DNA of 64,000 nucleotides from UBA1268 sp002694955 (GCA_028066355.1 JALCBP010000007.1:6488-70487), one strand, 5' to 3'. Positions 9,460 through 19,400 are shown, counted from the stretch's first letter. The notes: a model not told the origin generated them from the sequence alone. Program-made: numbers and translations.

Positions 9460-9532
9460 GCTAGCGTAGCTCAATTGGCAGAGCGGCTGATTTGTAATCA
9501 GCAGGTTGCGGGTTCAAGTCCCGCCGCTAGCT
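9460..9532 (+). tRNA. tRNA-Thr (anticodon TGT)
   Basis: A 73-base cloverleaf. The acceptor stem GCTAGCG pairs with CGCTAGC, the anticodon loop is TTTGTAA (anticodon TGT, reading ACA), and the T arm carries GGTTCAAGTC. No CCA end is encoded. It is the first gene of the Thr-Tyr-Gly-Thr-tuf series. Confidence 0.96.
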
Positions 9533-9780
9533 CACGACGCAGCCGGATGGAAACTGTTCGACGTACTTCCTTTAGTGGAGTGGTTTGTCGTTCAGATGCC
9601 GGCGTGGAAGGAAGCCTTGCCTACCGACCGAACCGGCCACCACTTGGGCGAGGTCGATACAACATTTCAGTACTAAAACGATGATGTTTTATATCTAAAG
9701 GAGAAAAACAAGCAGGACTGCCGCTTGATGAGCCTTTAAGAAAGAATAAGAAGCGGTAGTTAGAAGACAAGTAGAGCGAA

Positions 9781-9862
9781 GGGGAGTTTCCCGAGCGGTC
9801 AAAGGGGTCAGACTGTAAATCTGATGGCATTGCCTTCGCAGGTTCGAATCCTGCACTCCCCA
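9781..9862 (+). tRNA. tRNA-Tyr (anticodon GTA)
   Basis: An 82-base type II tRNA with a long variable arm. The acceptor stem GGGGAGT pairs with ACTCCCC, the anticodon loop is CTGTAAA (GTA), the T loop is GGTTCGAATC and the discriminator is A. No CCA is encoded. It lies about 250 bp after tRNA-Thr(TGT), a long spacer for a tRNA operon. Confidence 0.96.
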
Positions 9863-9960
9863 CTACAATGAATCTAGACGCCCACTCAACATAAATTCAA
9901 GAAAACAAGACTAATAACGTAATGCCGGTGGTAAGACATCTCACGTCAACAAGAAAACTA

Positions 9961-10031
9961 GCGGGTGTAGCTCAATGGTAGAGCAATAGCCTTCCAAGCT
10001 AAAGACGAGGGTTCGACTCCCTTCACCCGCT
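9961..10031 (+). tRNA. tRNA-Gly (anticodon TCC)
   Basis: A 71-base cloverleaf. The acceptor stem GCGGGTG pairs with CACCCGC, the anticodon loop is CTTCCAA (TCC, reading GGA/GGG), and the T arm carries GGTTCGACTC. It has the same position as glyT in the E. coli tufB operon. Confidence 0.96.
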
Positions 10032-10165
10032 CTTTTTTACTGTTCCAATTCAAAAAACACGATAATTCCATGAAATATCACGTTTTGCTTCTATTCAGAT
10101 GCCACAAAACGTTTAAAACTAAGGAGTCATTTCGGTACATAATCGATGCCCAGACAGCAAATTAA

Positions 10166-10237
<72 letters not shown>

Positions 10238-10409
10238 CTGCCACAAGGAGCTTTTTATAATTTGCAAATCGAGTGTCCCGTTTTTGAAAATTTAACGATA
10301 CAATCTGATGTGGTTCGTATAGTCACAACAGAATAATTTTGATTTTTTACAACGAGCAGGCCAAGAAAACCTGTTCTACCTTCAACGAGGAAAGGCCAAG
10401 GAAAAGAGC

Positions 10410-11609
10410 ATGGCTAAGGATACTTTTGAGCGAACAAAACCCCACGTGAACGTCGGCACGATCGGGCACATTGACCATGGGAAAACGACGCTCACCGGTG
10501 CCCTTGTCGCCGTGCAGGCGGCAAAGGATCTGGCTGAGGCCAAGAGCTACGCAGATATTGCAAAGGGTGGAACCGTTCGAGATGAAACGAAAACGGTGAC
10601 CATTGCTGTCAGTCACGTCGAATATCAAACCGAAAAGCGTCACTATGCTCATATTGACTGCCCAGGGCATGCTGACTTTGTCAAGAACATGATTACGGGC
10701 GCTGCTCAGATGGATGGTGCCATTCTTGTTGTCAGTGCGGCTGATGGCCCTATGCCTCAGACACGTGAACACATCCTGCTGGCGCGTCAGGTGGGTGTTC
10801 CAGCACTTGTTGTTTTCTTGAATAAGGTTGACTTGGTTGATGACCCTGAATTACTTGATCTTGTCGAAATGGAGATTCGAGAACTACTGAGTAAGTACGG
10901 GTTCCCCGGAGATGATATTCCAATCATCCGAGGTGCCAGCAAACCAGCCTATGACAGTCCGGCGGACCCCGAGGCAAGCAAGTGCATTTCAGAGCTTCTT
11001 GACGCTGTCGACTCGTATATCCCAGAGCCAGAACGAGAACTCGACAAGCCATTCCTTATGGCAATCGAGGATGTATTTTCAATCGAAGGTCGAGGTACAG
11101 TCGCGACCGGTAGAATTGAACGAGGTGTGGTGAATGTCGGTGATGAGGTTGAAATTGTCGGCTTGAAGGAAAAGGCCGATAAGACAACTGTCACCGGTGT
11201 GGAAATGTTTAAAAAAGTGCTCGACAGTGGCCAAGCAGGTGACAACGTTGGGTGTCTTCTTCGCGGAATTAATCGTGATGCAATAGAACGAGGTCAGGTC
11301 CTCGCCAAGCCTGGCACAATCAAGCCGCACAAAAAGTTTGAGTGCGAAGTCTACGTTCTTTCGAAAGAAGAGGGTGGTCGTCACACACCGTTCTTTGCTG
11401 GATATCGTCCGCAGTTCTACTTCCGGACAACTGACGTGACTGGTGCAACAAAATTGATGGGTGGAGTCGAGATGGTTTCCCCTGGTGATAACGTCAAGAT
11501 GGAAGTCGAACTAATGGTGCCAATTGCAATGGATGATGGCGTACGCTTCGCTATTCGTGAAGGTGGCCGAACTGTTGGATCGGGGGTTGTTACGAAGATC
11601 CTTGACTGA
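10410..11609 (+). CDS. tuf: Translation elongation factor Tu
   Basis: A 399-residue GTPase that delivers aminoacyl-tRNA to the ribosome. The P loop GHIDHGKT is at residues 19-26, switch II DCPGHAD at 83-89, and the guanine-specificity NKVD at 138-141. Domains 2 and 3 are complete and end in RTVGSGVVTKILD. Switch I is unusual: the near-universal RGITI is KTVTI (61-65), preceded by GGTVRDET instead of the usual acidic APEEKA. The Mg2+-coordinating threonine (T64) is kept. I know this variant from Pirellula-type planctomycetes, so it is a lineage marker rather than decay. An AAGGA ribosome site sits 7 bases before the ATG. It is preceded by four tRNA genes and followed by a strong hairpin and tRNA-Trp. 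Confidence 0.97.
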   Translation: MAKDTFERTKPHVNVGTIGHIDHGKTTLTGALVAVQAAKDLAEAKSYADIAKGGTVRDETKTVTIAVSHVEYQTEKRHYAHIDCPGHADFVKNMITGAAQMDGAILVVSAADGPMPQTREHILLARQVGVPALVVFLNKVDLVDDPELLDLVEMEIRELLSKYGFPGDDIPIIRGASKPAYDSPADPEASKCISELLDAVDSYIPEPERELDKPFLMAIEDVFSIEGRGTVATGRIERGVVNVGDEVEIVGLKEKADKTTVTGVEMFKKVLDSGQAGDNVGCLLRGINRDAIERGQVLAKPGTIKPHKKFECEVYVLSKEEGGRHTPFFAGYRPQFYFRTTDVTGATKLMGGVEMVSPGDNVKMEVELMVPIAMDDGVRFAIREGGRTVGSGVVTKILD

Positions 11610-11669
11610 TTTTCTGACTCTTGATTTGTTCGGTGGCCAGAGCCTTTGCCATCGTTAGAAAAGTTACTC

Positions 11670-11699
11670 GTGCGGGGTTCGGGCAACCGAGCCCCGCAC
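11670..11699 (+). other. Strong GCAA-tetraloop hairpin between tuf and tRNA-Trp
   Basis: Two 13-base arms, GTGCGGGGTTCGG and CCGAGCCCCGCAC, pair with a single G-U wobble around the loop GCAA, a stable GNRA tetraloop. No T tract follows, so it is a poor intrinsic terminator. A role as an RNA processing or stability element, or as a partial attenuator between tuf and tRNA-Trp/secE, is inferred from its position. Confidence 0.75.
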
Positions 11700-11705
11700 T
11701 TCCAC

Positions 11706-11778
11706 AGGGGCGTAGCTCAATTGGCAGAGCGCTGGTCTCCAAAACCAGAGGTTGCGAGTTCGATTCCCGCCGCCCCTG
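11706..11778 (+). tRNA. tRNA-Trp (anticodon CCA)
   Basis: A 73-base cloverleaf. The acceptor stem AGGGGCG pairs with CGCCCCT, the anticodon loop is CTCCAAA (CCA), and the discriminator is G as expected for Trp. Its place between tuf and secE is widely conserved among bacteria. Confidence 0.96.
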
Positions 11779-11938
11779 CTTGCCGCCTGAAATATTTGCT
11801 CGAGAGCACCATGAAGCTTCGAAAACCCAAAACTTAGGGGACTTATGAGAACCGGCTATATTTGGGCGGGCAGTATTGGTAGAAGAATGAGATTCATTTC
11901 AAGTAGTTAACCTTTGTCTATAGGTGTATTTAAACGAC

Positions 11939-12400
11939 ATGGCAGGAACACAACAACCAGCCGCAACCTTCTTGGGGAGCCTCCTTAGTTTTTCGCTCTA
12001 TAAGCGTCAGCAAGGTCGAGTCGCTCGCCAAGTCACATTTGCTGCAGTCGCAATTGCAATAGCAATTGGTGTTTGGAGGCTTGCCCAACTGCTACCACTT
12101 TGGGTAGGCGGTGATACTACAAGCTCACTTAGTAGCGACGAGTTAGGGGTCATGCGGTTTCTCGTACCTGGTGTTTTACTCGCCCTCGGCATTTGGGTGA
12201 GTTTTCGAATCGTCAATACACCAAGCATTGCAGATTTTCTTATCGCTGTTGAAGCAGAAATGACAAAGGTCTCTTGGCCAACCCGGGATGAGGTCATCCG
12301 AAGCTCAATCGTGATTATTTTTCTAATCTTTACGCTTGCTGGAATTTTAGCGGTGTACGATCTTTTTTGGTGGTTCGTACTACGCGCACTCCAAGGCTAG
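11939..12400 (+). CDS. secE: Preprotein translocase subunit SecE
   Basis: A 153-residue membrane protein and essential clamp of the SecYEG channel. The conserved C-terminal SecE module is clear: amphipathic helix FLIAVEAEMTKVSWPTRDEV followed by the last membrane helix (about 124-150). Two more hydrophobic segments lie upstream (about 30-55 and 75-95), giving three helices as in E. coli SecE rather than the single helix of most bacteria. I used the ATG at 11939; an in-frame GTG at 11924 would add five residues, and neither has an ideal ribosome site. It lies 53 bp before nusG, the usual arrangement. Confidence 0.92.
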   Translation: MAGTQQPAATFLGSLLSFSLYKRQQGRVARQVTFAAVAIAIAIGVWRLAQLLPLWVGGDTTSSLSSDELGVMRFLVPGVLLALGIWVSFRIVNTPSIADFLIAVEAEMTKVSWPTRDEVIRSSIVIIFLIFTLAGILAVYDLFWWFVLRALQG

Positions 12401-12453
12401 AAATCAACTGAACAAAAATTAGAACGCCCTCAAAAACATTTTTATAGATAGCG

Positions 12454-13272
12454 ATGCAAGACAACGAGAATCTTTCAGAAACTGAATCCACAGCAGCCGA
12501 CGAAATGCCTGGTGATGGTTCCGAATCAACTGTTCCAGAACAGCACCAAGATGCTGATCTACACCACAACATGAAGGACGAGCCTCATGGTGACGAAACG
12601 GCTTCGACTGAGCTTGTGGAGGAAGACGAAGACGATGGTCCCGTCGAACTCGATGACCCTTTTTCGGGTAGTGAAAATGCAAAACCTGTCATGCTTGATG
12701 GTGAAGAAGGTGAGGCTGAAGAAGCCACACCAGCAGACGGGGACATGGACTGGTATATCCTCAAGGTTCAGAGTAATCGAGAGGACTCAATTCGGGAAAC
12801 ACTTCAGCGACGTATTGCAATGCAGGGCATGGATTCCTGGTTCGGTGAAGTTGTGGTCCCGAAAGAACAAGTCACTGAATTTAAAAGTGGGAAAAAGCGC
12901 GTTGTTTGGCGGAAGCTTTATCCCGGCTATATCCTTGTGAATATGATTCTGAACGATGAAACCTGGTTTCTTGTACGTGAAACAGGTGGTATTGGTGATT
13001 TCACGGGTTCTGGCGGAAAGCCAAGCCCAATGTTGCCGCAAGACGTTAAGAAACTGCTCAATAAGGGTGAGGAAAAGGCTGAAGAAACACCGAAATTGAA
13101 GATCAACTTCAAGAAAGGTGACCGTGTCAAAATTAATGAAGGAACCTTTGAAAACTTCGAGGGTGAAGTCGAACAGATTGACGAAGCAAACGGTCGGGTC
13201 ACAGTCATGTTGAGTATTTTCGGTCGTTCCACACCAGTTGATATTGAGTACTGGCAGATTGAAACGGTGTAG
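12454..13272 (+). CDS. nusG: Transcription termination/antitermination protein NusG with acidic N-terminal extension
   Basis: A 272-residue NusG, about 90 residues longer than usual. Residues 1-97 form a low-complexity acidic extension rich in Glu, Asp, Ser and Thr with few basic residues. The NGN domain starts at MDWYILKVQSNRE and contains the RNA-polymerase-contacting region with WRKLYPGYILVNM. The C-terminal KOW domain (FKKGDRVKINEGTFENFEGEV) binds NusE/S10 or Rho. NusG bridges the polymerase clamp, suppresses pausing and couples transcription to translation or Rho. The acidic tail is likely disordered; its function is unknown. It follows secE and precedes rplK after a 233-bp gap with a promoter candidate. 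Confidence 0.95.
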   Translation: MQDNENLSETESTAADEMPGDGSESTVPEQHQDADLHHNMKDEPHGDETASTELVEEDEDDGPVELDDPFSGSENAKPVMLDGEEGEAEEATPADGDMDWYILKVQSNREDSIRETLQRRIAMQGMDSWFGEVVVPKEQVTEFKSGKKRVVWRKLYPGYILVNMILNDETWFLVRETGGIGDFTGSGGKPSPMLPQDVKKLLNKGEEKAEETPKLKINFKKGDRVKINEGTFENFEGEVEQIDEANGRVTVMLSIFGRSTPVDIEYWQIETV

Positions 13273-13434
13273 CCTCGGAAACGACTCTGAAACCCTATGT
13301 TTGATGTCTCGTAATACGATTTCAATCACTGGTTGAAGAGATCGTCTACTTCCGCGAGGGAAGATCCGCTATGTTCCAAGACTGCTAAAATACATATTCA
13401 TAGCCAACTTTTTGGAAAAAATACCAAAGGGGCT

Positions 13435-13462
13435 TTGACAGAGCAGAATTTACCGGCATGAT
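13435..13462 (+). promoter_or_regulatory. Putative sigma70-type promoter for the rplK-rplA unit
   Basis: A perfect TTGACA (-35, 13435-13440) is followed after 16 bases by CATGAT (-10, 13457-13462) in the 233-bp spacer between nusG and rplK. The start point would fall near 13469, about 37 bases before the rplK ATG. The -35 box is consensus and the -10 is weak. Confidence 0.45.
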
Positions 13463-13505
13463 GGTTAATTCTCGTTTTGACGGAAACTTATAAGGATTTG
13501 GTCTG

Positions 13506-13931
13506 ATGGCGAAACAGGTAACGGGTCAAGCAAAATTTCAGGTACCAGGTGGTCAGGCTACCCCAGCACCGCCGGTTGGTACTTCACTCGGTCGATTTGG
13601 CATTAATTTGGGCCAGTTTGTTCAACAATTTAACGATAAAACTAAGGAAGCTGGCGGCATGCCGATTCCTGTGGTCGTGACTGTCTACAATGACCGCTCA
13701 TTTGATTTTGTTACAAAGAGTCCACCTGCAGCAGCTTTGTTAAAAAAGGCTGCCGGTCTCGCCAAGGGTTCTGGTGTCCCTAATAAAGACAAAGTGGGAA
13801 AGGTCTCAGTGAATCAACTTGATGAGATTGTCAAGATGAAGTCAGCTGACCTAAATGCCCGTGACGATGAACATGCTCGGCGAATGATTGCCGGAACAGC
13901 CCGTAGTATGGGGATTACAGTCGAAGGTTGA
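13506..13931 (+). CDS. rplK: 50S ribosomal protein L11
   Basis: A 141-residue L11 of normal length. It carries the N-terminal thiostrepton-loop segment with PAPPVGTSLGRFGINLGQF and the C-terminal rRNA-binding domain ending in GTARSMGITVEG. L11 forms the GTPase-associated centre with 23S rRNA and the L10/L12 stalk. The classical GPALGQ segment reads GTSLGRFG here, so the usual second glycine-alanine and glutamine are changed. The ATG at 13506 has AAGGA ten bases upstream. It is separated from rplA by 190 bp. Confidence 0.96.
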   Translation: MAKQVTGQAKFQVPGGQATPAPPVGTSLGRFGINLGQFVQQFNDKTKEAGGMPIPVVVTVYNDRSFDFVTKSPPAAALLKKAAGLAKGSGVPNKDKVGKVSVNQLDEIVKMKSADLNARDDEHARRMIAGTARSMGITVEG

Positions 13932-14121
13932 ATACCGGAAAAAACCTGTAATAATCGAGGGTTTTGAAGGTGAACTGTTCTGCTGTAATATCATTCTTTC
14001 GTCTTTGTTACTGTGAAACAGAACTGCAGCAGCATACAGAATTAGCCAACATATCCATCTTAGATCTTCTTTAAACGGAAAATTTAAACCCCTAACGTCT
14101 CCAGTACAGAGGAATCCAAAA

Positions 14122-14802
14122 GTGCGACTCACCAAACGCATGAAAGCTGCTGTTGCCGCGAAACCGGCAGATGAATCGCCACTTCCACTCCCGGAAGCAG
14201 TCGAAACGCTTAAGAAGTTTCCGCCGACAAAATTTGATCAAACTGTTGAAATTCATATTCGTCTGGGTATCGATCCGAAGCAAGCTGATCAGATTGTGCG
14301 AGGTTCCATTGTCCTACCGCATGGTATTGGAAAATCCAAACGTGTTGTTGTTTTTGCTAAAGGAAATCTTGCTGACGATGCAACAGCTGCTGGAGCAGAA
14401 GAAGTTGGTGGTGATGACCTCGCAAAAAAAATTAAAGGTGGTTGGACCGACTTTGATGTGTGCATTGCAGCACCTGACATGATGGGCCTTGTTGGTCCTC
14501 TCGGGAAAGTGCTGGGGCCACGAGGACTAATGCCAAGCCCACGTGCTGGAACTGTTACTGCTGATATATCTAAAACTGTTAAAGAATACAAAGCTGGTAA
14601 AGTCGAATTTCGCAACGATCCGACCGGTATCATTCATGCCGCAGTCGGGAAAGCAAGTTTCGAGAGTGCTCAACTTGTTGACAACATTCATGCGTTTCTT
14701 GAACAGATTCGAAACATGCAGCCAAGCGCGATCCGGGGTCAGTACATTAAAACAGTCGCTATTTCTGCCACCATGTCGCCTGGCGTGATGGTGGCCGCTT
14801 AA
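14122..14802 (+). CDS. rplA: 50S ribosomal protein L1
   Basis: A 226-residue L1, which forms the mobile L1 stalk of the large subunit and in many bacteria represses its own operon. The family signature runs through MMGLVGPLGKVLGPRGLMPSP and GTVTADI, and the C-terminus carries GKASFESAQLVDNI. Translation starts at a GTG at 14122 with AGAGGA upstream. The N-terminus is about ten residues shorter than in E. coli. The 190-bp leader before it could contain an L1 operator, but I could not identify one. Confidence 0.95.
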   Translation: MRLTKRMKAAVAAKPADESPLPLPEAVETLKKFPPTKFDQTVEIHIRLGIDPKQADQIVRGSIVLPHGIGKSKRVVVFAKGNLADDATAAGAEEVGGDDLAKKIKGGWTDFDVCIAAPDMMGLVGPLGKVLGPRGLMPSPRAGTVTADISKTVKEYKAGKVEFRNDPTGIIHAAVGKASFESAQLVDNIHAFLEQIRNMQPSAIRGQYIKTVAISATMSPGVMVAA

Positions 14803-14867
14803 CCTTCAAACCCGAAATTGTAGCTTTTTATTTCAAACACAATTAACGCAAACACCAAAAGAAAACC

Positions 14868-15416
14868 ATGAGCAAACTTGTCAAACAACTCATGATGGAT
14901 GACCTTCAGTCTCGACTTCAGGGCGTTGGAGATGTATTCGTTGTGTCCCTTGGTCAACTTGACGCTCAGAAAACGACCACCCTGAGGCTTACCCTACGAA
15001 AAAAAAATATAAGTCTTCAGCTCATTAAGAACGCTCTTGCTAAGCGTGTTTTGGCTGAAACACCACTTGCGCCCGCTCTTGAAAACCTCAGTGGCATGCT
15101 AGCCCTCTGCTGGGGTGGCGAAGACGTTGTGGACTTGGCAAAGGAACTCAATCGCCTTGCAGAACTCGATGATTTTGAACAGCTTGAATGCCGTGGTGGC
15201 GCAATGGATGGTTCAAAACTCGAGCCTGACGATTTGAAAAAGGTTGCCAAATGGCCAAACAGAACTGAGCAACTTTCCATTTTGTCGGGCCAGATGTTAT
15301 CGGCAGGTGCTACATTATCCGGACAACTCTTGGGTGCCGGAAGTTCGCTAGCTAGCCAGATAAAGAGCCGCATGGAGGAGCTGGAAAAGACAGGTGATGA
15401 GGTCACTGCGACGTAG
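14868..15416 (+). CDS. rplJ: 50S ribosomal protein L10
   Basis: A 182-residue L10, the base of the ribosomal stalk that binds L7/L12 dimers through its C-terminal helix. The N-terminal globular domain includes SLQLIKNALAKRVLAE and LSGMLALCWGGEDVVDLAKEL. The C-terminal helix (QLLGAGSSLASQIKSRMEELEK) is the L12 platform. The ATG at 14868 follows rplA by 65 bp. rplL follows after 277 bp, longer than in most bacteria. Confidence 0.94.
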   Translation: MSKLVKQLMMDDLQSRLQGVGDVFVVSLGQLDAQKTTTLRLTLRKKNISLQLIKNALAKRVLAETPLAPALENLSGMLALCWGGEDVVDLAKELNRLAELDDFEQLECRGGAMDGSKLEPDDLKKVAKWPNRTEQLSILSGQMLSAGATLSGQLLGAGSSLASQIKSRMEELEKTGDEVTAT

Positions 15417-15693
15417 CATCGTGAAAGCCGAGCAGTGAAAAACAAGTCGATTCGGGAAATTTCCAATAAAATAGTCAAGCCCAAAATTTTGGGACTAGTC
15501 ATAGCGAAATTTCGTGGTAAGAAAAAAGACTTGAGGTTTAGTTGGAAAGAGGTTTCCCTGAGTCTCAACAAATCGAGAACATGAAATCCATCTTTGGAGA
15601 AGGTTCCCGGCGACAACGTGACGGGAAAAACGAGTTAAACTACACATTTGAAAGTCTTTACGGCTAATTTCTTGAGTGAAAGGATCGCGATCA

Positions 15694-16122
15694 ATGGCAA
15701 CGGCTGAAGCAACAGAGTCAACCCGGGAATTTTCATCAGATACGCAGGAACTCGGTGATCGCATCGTTGGCCTTACGTTGAAGGCAGCGAAAGAACTCTC
15801 TGATTACCTCGATGAAGTACACGGCATAAAGCCTGCTTCAGGTGGTGCTGTCATGGTAGCTGGTGGCGCTGCTGCTGGCGGAGAAGGTGGTGGAGACGCT
15901 GCCGCTGAAAAGACTGAGTTTGATGTGGTCCTAGAATCATTCGGTGACAATAAAATTAGTGTGATCAAAGTCGTTCGATCGGCAACCGGACTAGGCCTGA
16001 AGGAAGCAAAAGATCTTGTTGAAGGTGCTCCTGGTAAGGTTAAAGAAGGCATTTCGAAGGAAGACGCTGAAAAACTCCAGAAAGAGCTTGAAGAAGCTGG
16101 GGCTAAGGTATCTGTCAAGTAA
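15694..16122 (+). CDS. rplL: 50S ribosomal protein L7/L12
   Basis: A 142-residue stalk protein that recruits translation GTPases. An N-terminal dimerisation helix (about 20-50) is followed by an Ala/Gly-rich hinge (about 55-75, VAGGAAAGGEGGG) and a C-terminal factor-binding domain with KTEFDVVLESFGDNKISVIKVVRSATGLGLKEAKDLVEGAP. The N-terminus has about 17 extra polar residues compared with E. coli. The ATG at 15694 has AAGGA 9 bases upstream; the frame extends six codons further without benefit. The gene is followed by a promoter candidate ahead of rpoB. Confidence 0.95.
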   Translation: MATAEATESTREFSSDTQELGDRIVGLTLKAAKELSDYLDEVHGIKPASGGAVMVAGGAAAGGEGGGDAAAEKTEFDVVLESFGDNKISVIKVVRSATGLGLKEAKDLVEGAPGKVKEGISKEDAEKLQKELEEAGAKVSVK

Positions 16123-16157
16123 TTTCCTAGAAGTTTGTCCATTTTCTGGTCAGCCCA

Positions 16158-16186
16158 TTGGCGGCTTGACTAGGAAACGGTATAGT
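16158..16186 (+). promoter_or_regulatory. Putative promoter between rplL and rpoB
   Basis: TTGGCG (16158-16163) and TATAGT (16181-16186) are separated by exactly 17 bases in the 287-bp rplL-rpoB spacer. This would give rpoBC an independent start with a leader of about 217 bases. It is one match to a degenerate consensus and is not proven. Confidence 0.4.
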
Positions 16187-16409
16187 ATTTGCGTGCATGC
16201 CTTCTGTTTCGAACCCGCTCACTGCGGAATTCCTGTGTCCAGTAATTTGATCACACCTGATCACCAGTCGGTGTTTGTCCACTAACGTTCGACTCCGTTT
16301 GAATCACCAACTCAGTATTTGTGCTGAATGGTGTTTGAAACTTGTCCTGCCCCCAAAATAACCGTAGCCCAATTCGTTTCATGTTTTTCCTCTAAGGAGT
16401 GATTTGTCA

Positions 16410-19400
16410 ATGGCAACTCGTGCTGTTCGCCGACTCCAACCCGCAGAAGTTCGTCACTTTGGTAGCAATCGAAGCAGCCACGAGATGCCCGATTTGACGG
16501 AAATCCAAACTCGCTTCTTTGAGTCATTTCTGCAATACGACGTTCTGCCAAGCAAAAGAAAGGACCAGGGTATAGAAGGCGTCCTTCGGGAAATATTTCC
16601 GATCGAGAGCTACGATAAGAGCGTTCGCTTAGAGTATGTTCGGTACGATCTCGGAAAACCGCGATACGATCCAGACGAATGCCGACAACTTCGTCTCACC
16701 TACGGTCGTCCGCTCCGTGTCTGGCTTCGGCTCACCCGAGAGGAGCCAATCGAAGAAGAAGTGTATCTCGGTGATGTCCCAATCATGATGGGCGGCGGAG
16801 AATTTATCATCAATGGGGCTGAACGTGTTGTTGTAAGTCAACTGCACCGTTCTCCGGGTATAGACTTTGTTGCGGATACTGAATCAACCGATCGCAAAAC
16901 GTATAATTGTCGAATAATTCCTGAACGAGGCAGTTGGATCGAACTCAACGTGTCAAAGAAAGACACGCTGCAGGTTCGGATTGATCAAAGTGGAAAATTT
17001 TCTGCGCTGACTCTGCTTCGGGCAATGGACCCTAAACTCAGCAGCGACTCCGACATCCTAAAGTTGTTCAACAAAACAAAAGTTGAAAAAGTTGCTGGAA
17101 GTCGTAGTGTCTCGAAACTTGAAGGCAAGACTGCCGCTGACGACATTGTTTACCCCAAGAGCAGTGACCGTGCGGGCGAAATTATCGTGGAAGCTGGCTG
17201 CACGATCACTCGGGATCAGTCTGAGCTAATCTGCTCCTCCGGCCTAAAGGCGGTGGAGTTGATGCCTACGAACAAAATGCCGCTTATTGAAAATAGTCTG
17301 CGAGAAGATGCGGATGAGGCCAAGAAAAGGACCTCAGTGGCTCCTAGCCATCAAGACGCGCTTATTCGTATTTACCAACGATTACGACCTGGTAATCCAG
17401 CAGCCCTGGAAAAAGCAACGACACTTTTTGACGAAAAGTTCCGTGACACGAATCGCTATCGTTTGGGTCGAGTGGGTAGATTTCGAATAAATAGAAAACT
17501 TGGTCTATCTGTTCCTGAAACAGAAATGACCCTTCGTGCTGATGACTTGATTGCTGCAATCCGCTACATGCTCGAGTTGATGAACAGTGAAAATGAAACA
17601 GTCGAAGTTGATGACATTGACCATCTGGGAAATCGACGATTGCGGACAATTGATGAACTCGCCAGTGACGAACTCCGTAAGGGATTCCTCAAACTCCGGA
17701 GAACTGTTCAGGAGCGAATGAGTCTCAAAGATGTTTCTGAGATGACGCCACGTTCGCTAATCAATCCCAAAAGCATCTCTGCAGCCATAGAATACTTTTT
17801 TGGTAGGGGAGAGCTTTCTCAGGTTGTTGACCAGACAAATCCTCTTTCGATGCTTACACACGAGCGACGCCTTTCAGCCCTTGGCCCAGGTGGTCTCAAT
17901 AGGAAGCGGGCAGGGTTTGAGGTTCGTGACGTCCACATATCCCACTATGGGCGGATCTGTCCTATCGAAACCCCCGAAGGAACCAATATTGGTCTCATTT
18001 CCAGTTTAGCGATTTACTCCGGTGTCGACTCGTATGGATTTCTTGTTACTCCATACCGCAAAGTATCGAAGAGCAAACTTCTCGATGACGTGGTATGGCT
18101 ACGGGCCGATGAGGAGCATGAGGCTTATCTGGCACCTGCGGATGTTCCCGTTGTTGATGGCAAAGTCCACGGAGAGACGATTGTTGCTCGATATCGAGGA
18201 GACTTCGTGCTCGTACCAGCTGAAAAGATTCAGTACATCGATGTTGCACCGAGTCAAATGGTTGGTGTATCAGCAGGGCTCATTCCATTCCTCGAGCATG
18301 ATGACGCTAACCGTGCGTTAATGGGTTCAAACATGCAACGTCAGGCAGTTCCACTGCTTGTGACAGAGCCGCCAATCGTGGCAACGGGTATGGAGCGAGA
18401 GGTTGCCGCCAACTCTGGCTTGCTCGTTCGGGCCAACCGTAAGGGGACTGTCACCTACGTTGACGCAGATTCAATTGAAATAAATGAAACGGACACATAC
18501 AAATTACGAAAATATGTTGGTCTGAATGAAAGAACCTGCCAAAATCAAAAGCCCATCGTTCAACTTGGTCAAAAGGTTGAGAAGAATGAAGTAATTGCTG
18601 ACGGAGCCGCTACATTTAAAGGTGAATTGGCTCTTGGTCGCAATGTTCTTGTTGGCTTCATGTCGTGGGATGGGTTCAATTTCGAAGATGCCATCATTAT
18701 TAGCGAAGAACTCGTTGAAGACGATGTATACACATCGATTCACATCGAAGAGTACGACATTGAAATTCGGGACACAAAACTCGGCCGAGAAGAATTTACC
18801 CGTGATATCCCAAATGTCGGCGAGCGAGCACTACACAATCTCGATGATGGCGGCATCGTACGAATAGGCACCTATGTCCGCCCTGGTGATATTCTTGTTG
18901 GGAAAGTTTCACCAAAGAGCAAAACAGAACTCACTCCGGAAGAAAAACTTCTTCACGCAATTTTTGGGCGAGCTGGCGAAGATGTAAAGAATGATTCACT
19001 TGAAGTTCCTTCTGGAGTAGAGGGCATCGTAATTGCCACAGAAAAATTTGCTCGGCAGATGAGTCTTTCAGAAGAAGAGCGACGAGATTTTCAGAAACAA
19101 CTTAAGGAAGTTGAAAGCGAAGGAAACCTTATGGTTGCTGAAGCCTTCGGCTTACTTGTTGCGGAAATTGAGAAGGTTTTACAGAAGCCGCTTGCTGCTG
19201 CCGACGGCAGCCCCCTCGTTCGAAACCAAGATCATAAAGTTGTTGCAGAACGAGCATCTGAGTTCTCTCTTGAAGGCCTTGATATCCGCTCGCCACAGAG
19301 AAAAGCCGAAATTGAAAAGCTCTACAAAGCGTTGTGGCCTGCTGTTGAAGAAGCCCTTGATGCGAAAGAGCGTCGCCTGAACAGCATGAAACGTGGCGAT

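Noticed and set aside
13273..13505. Possible additional gene between nusG and rplK
   Set aside because: Only reverse-strand shadows of nusG extend into it; a promoter explains the conserved-looking -35.
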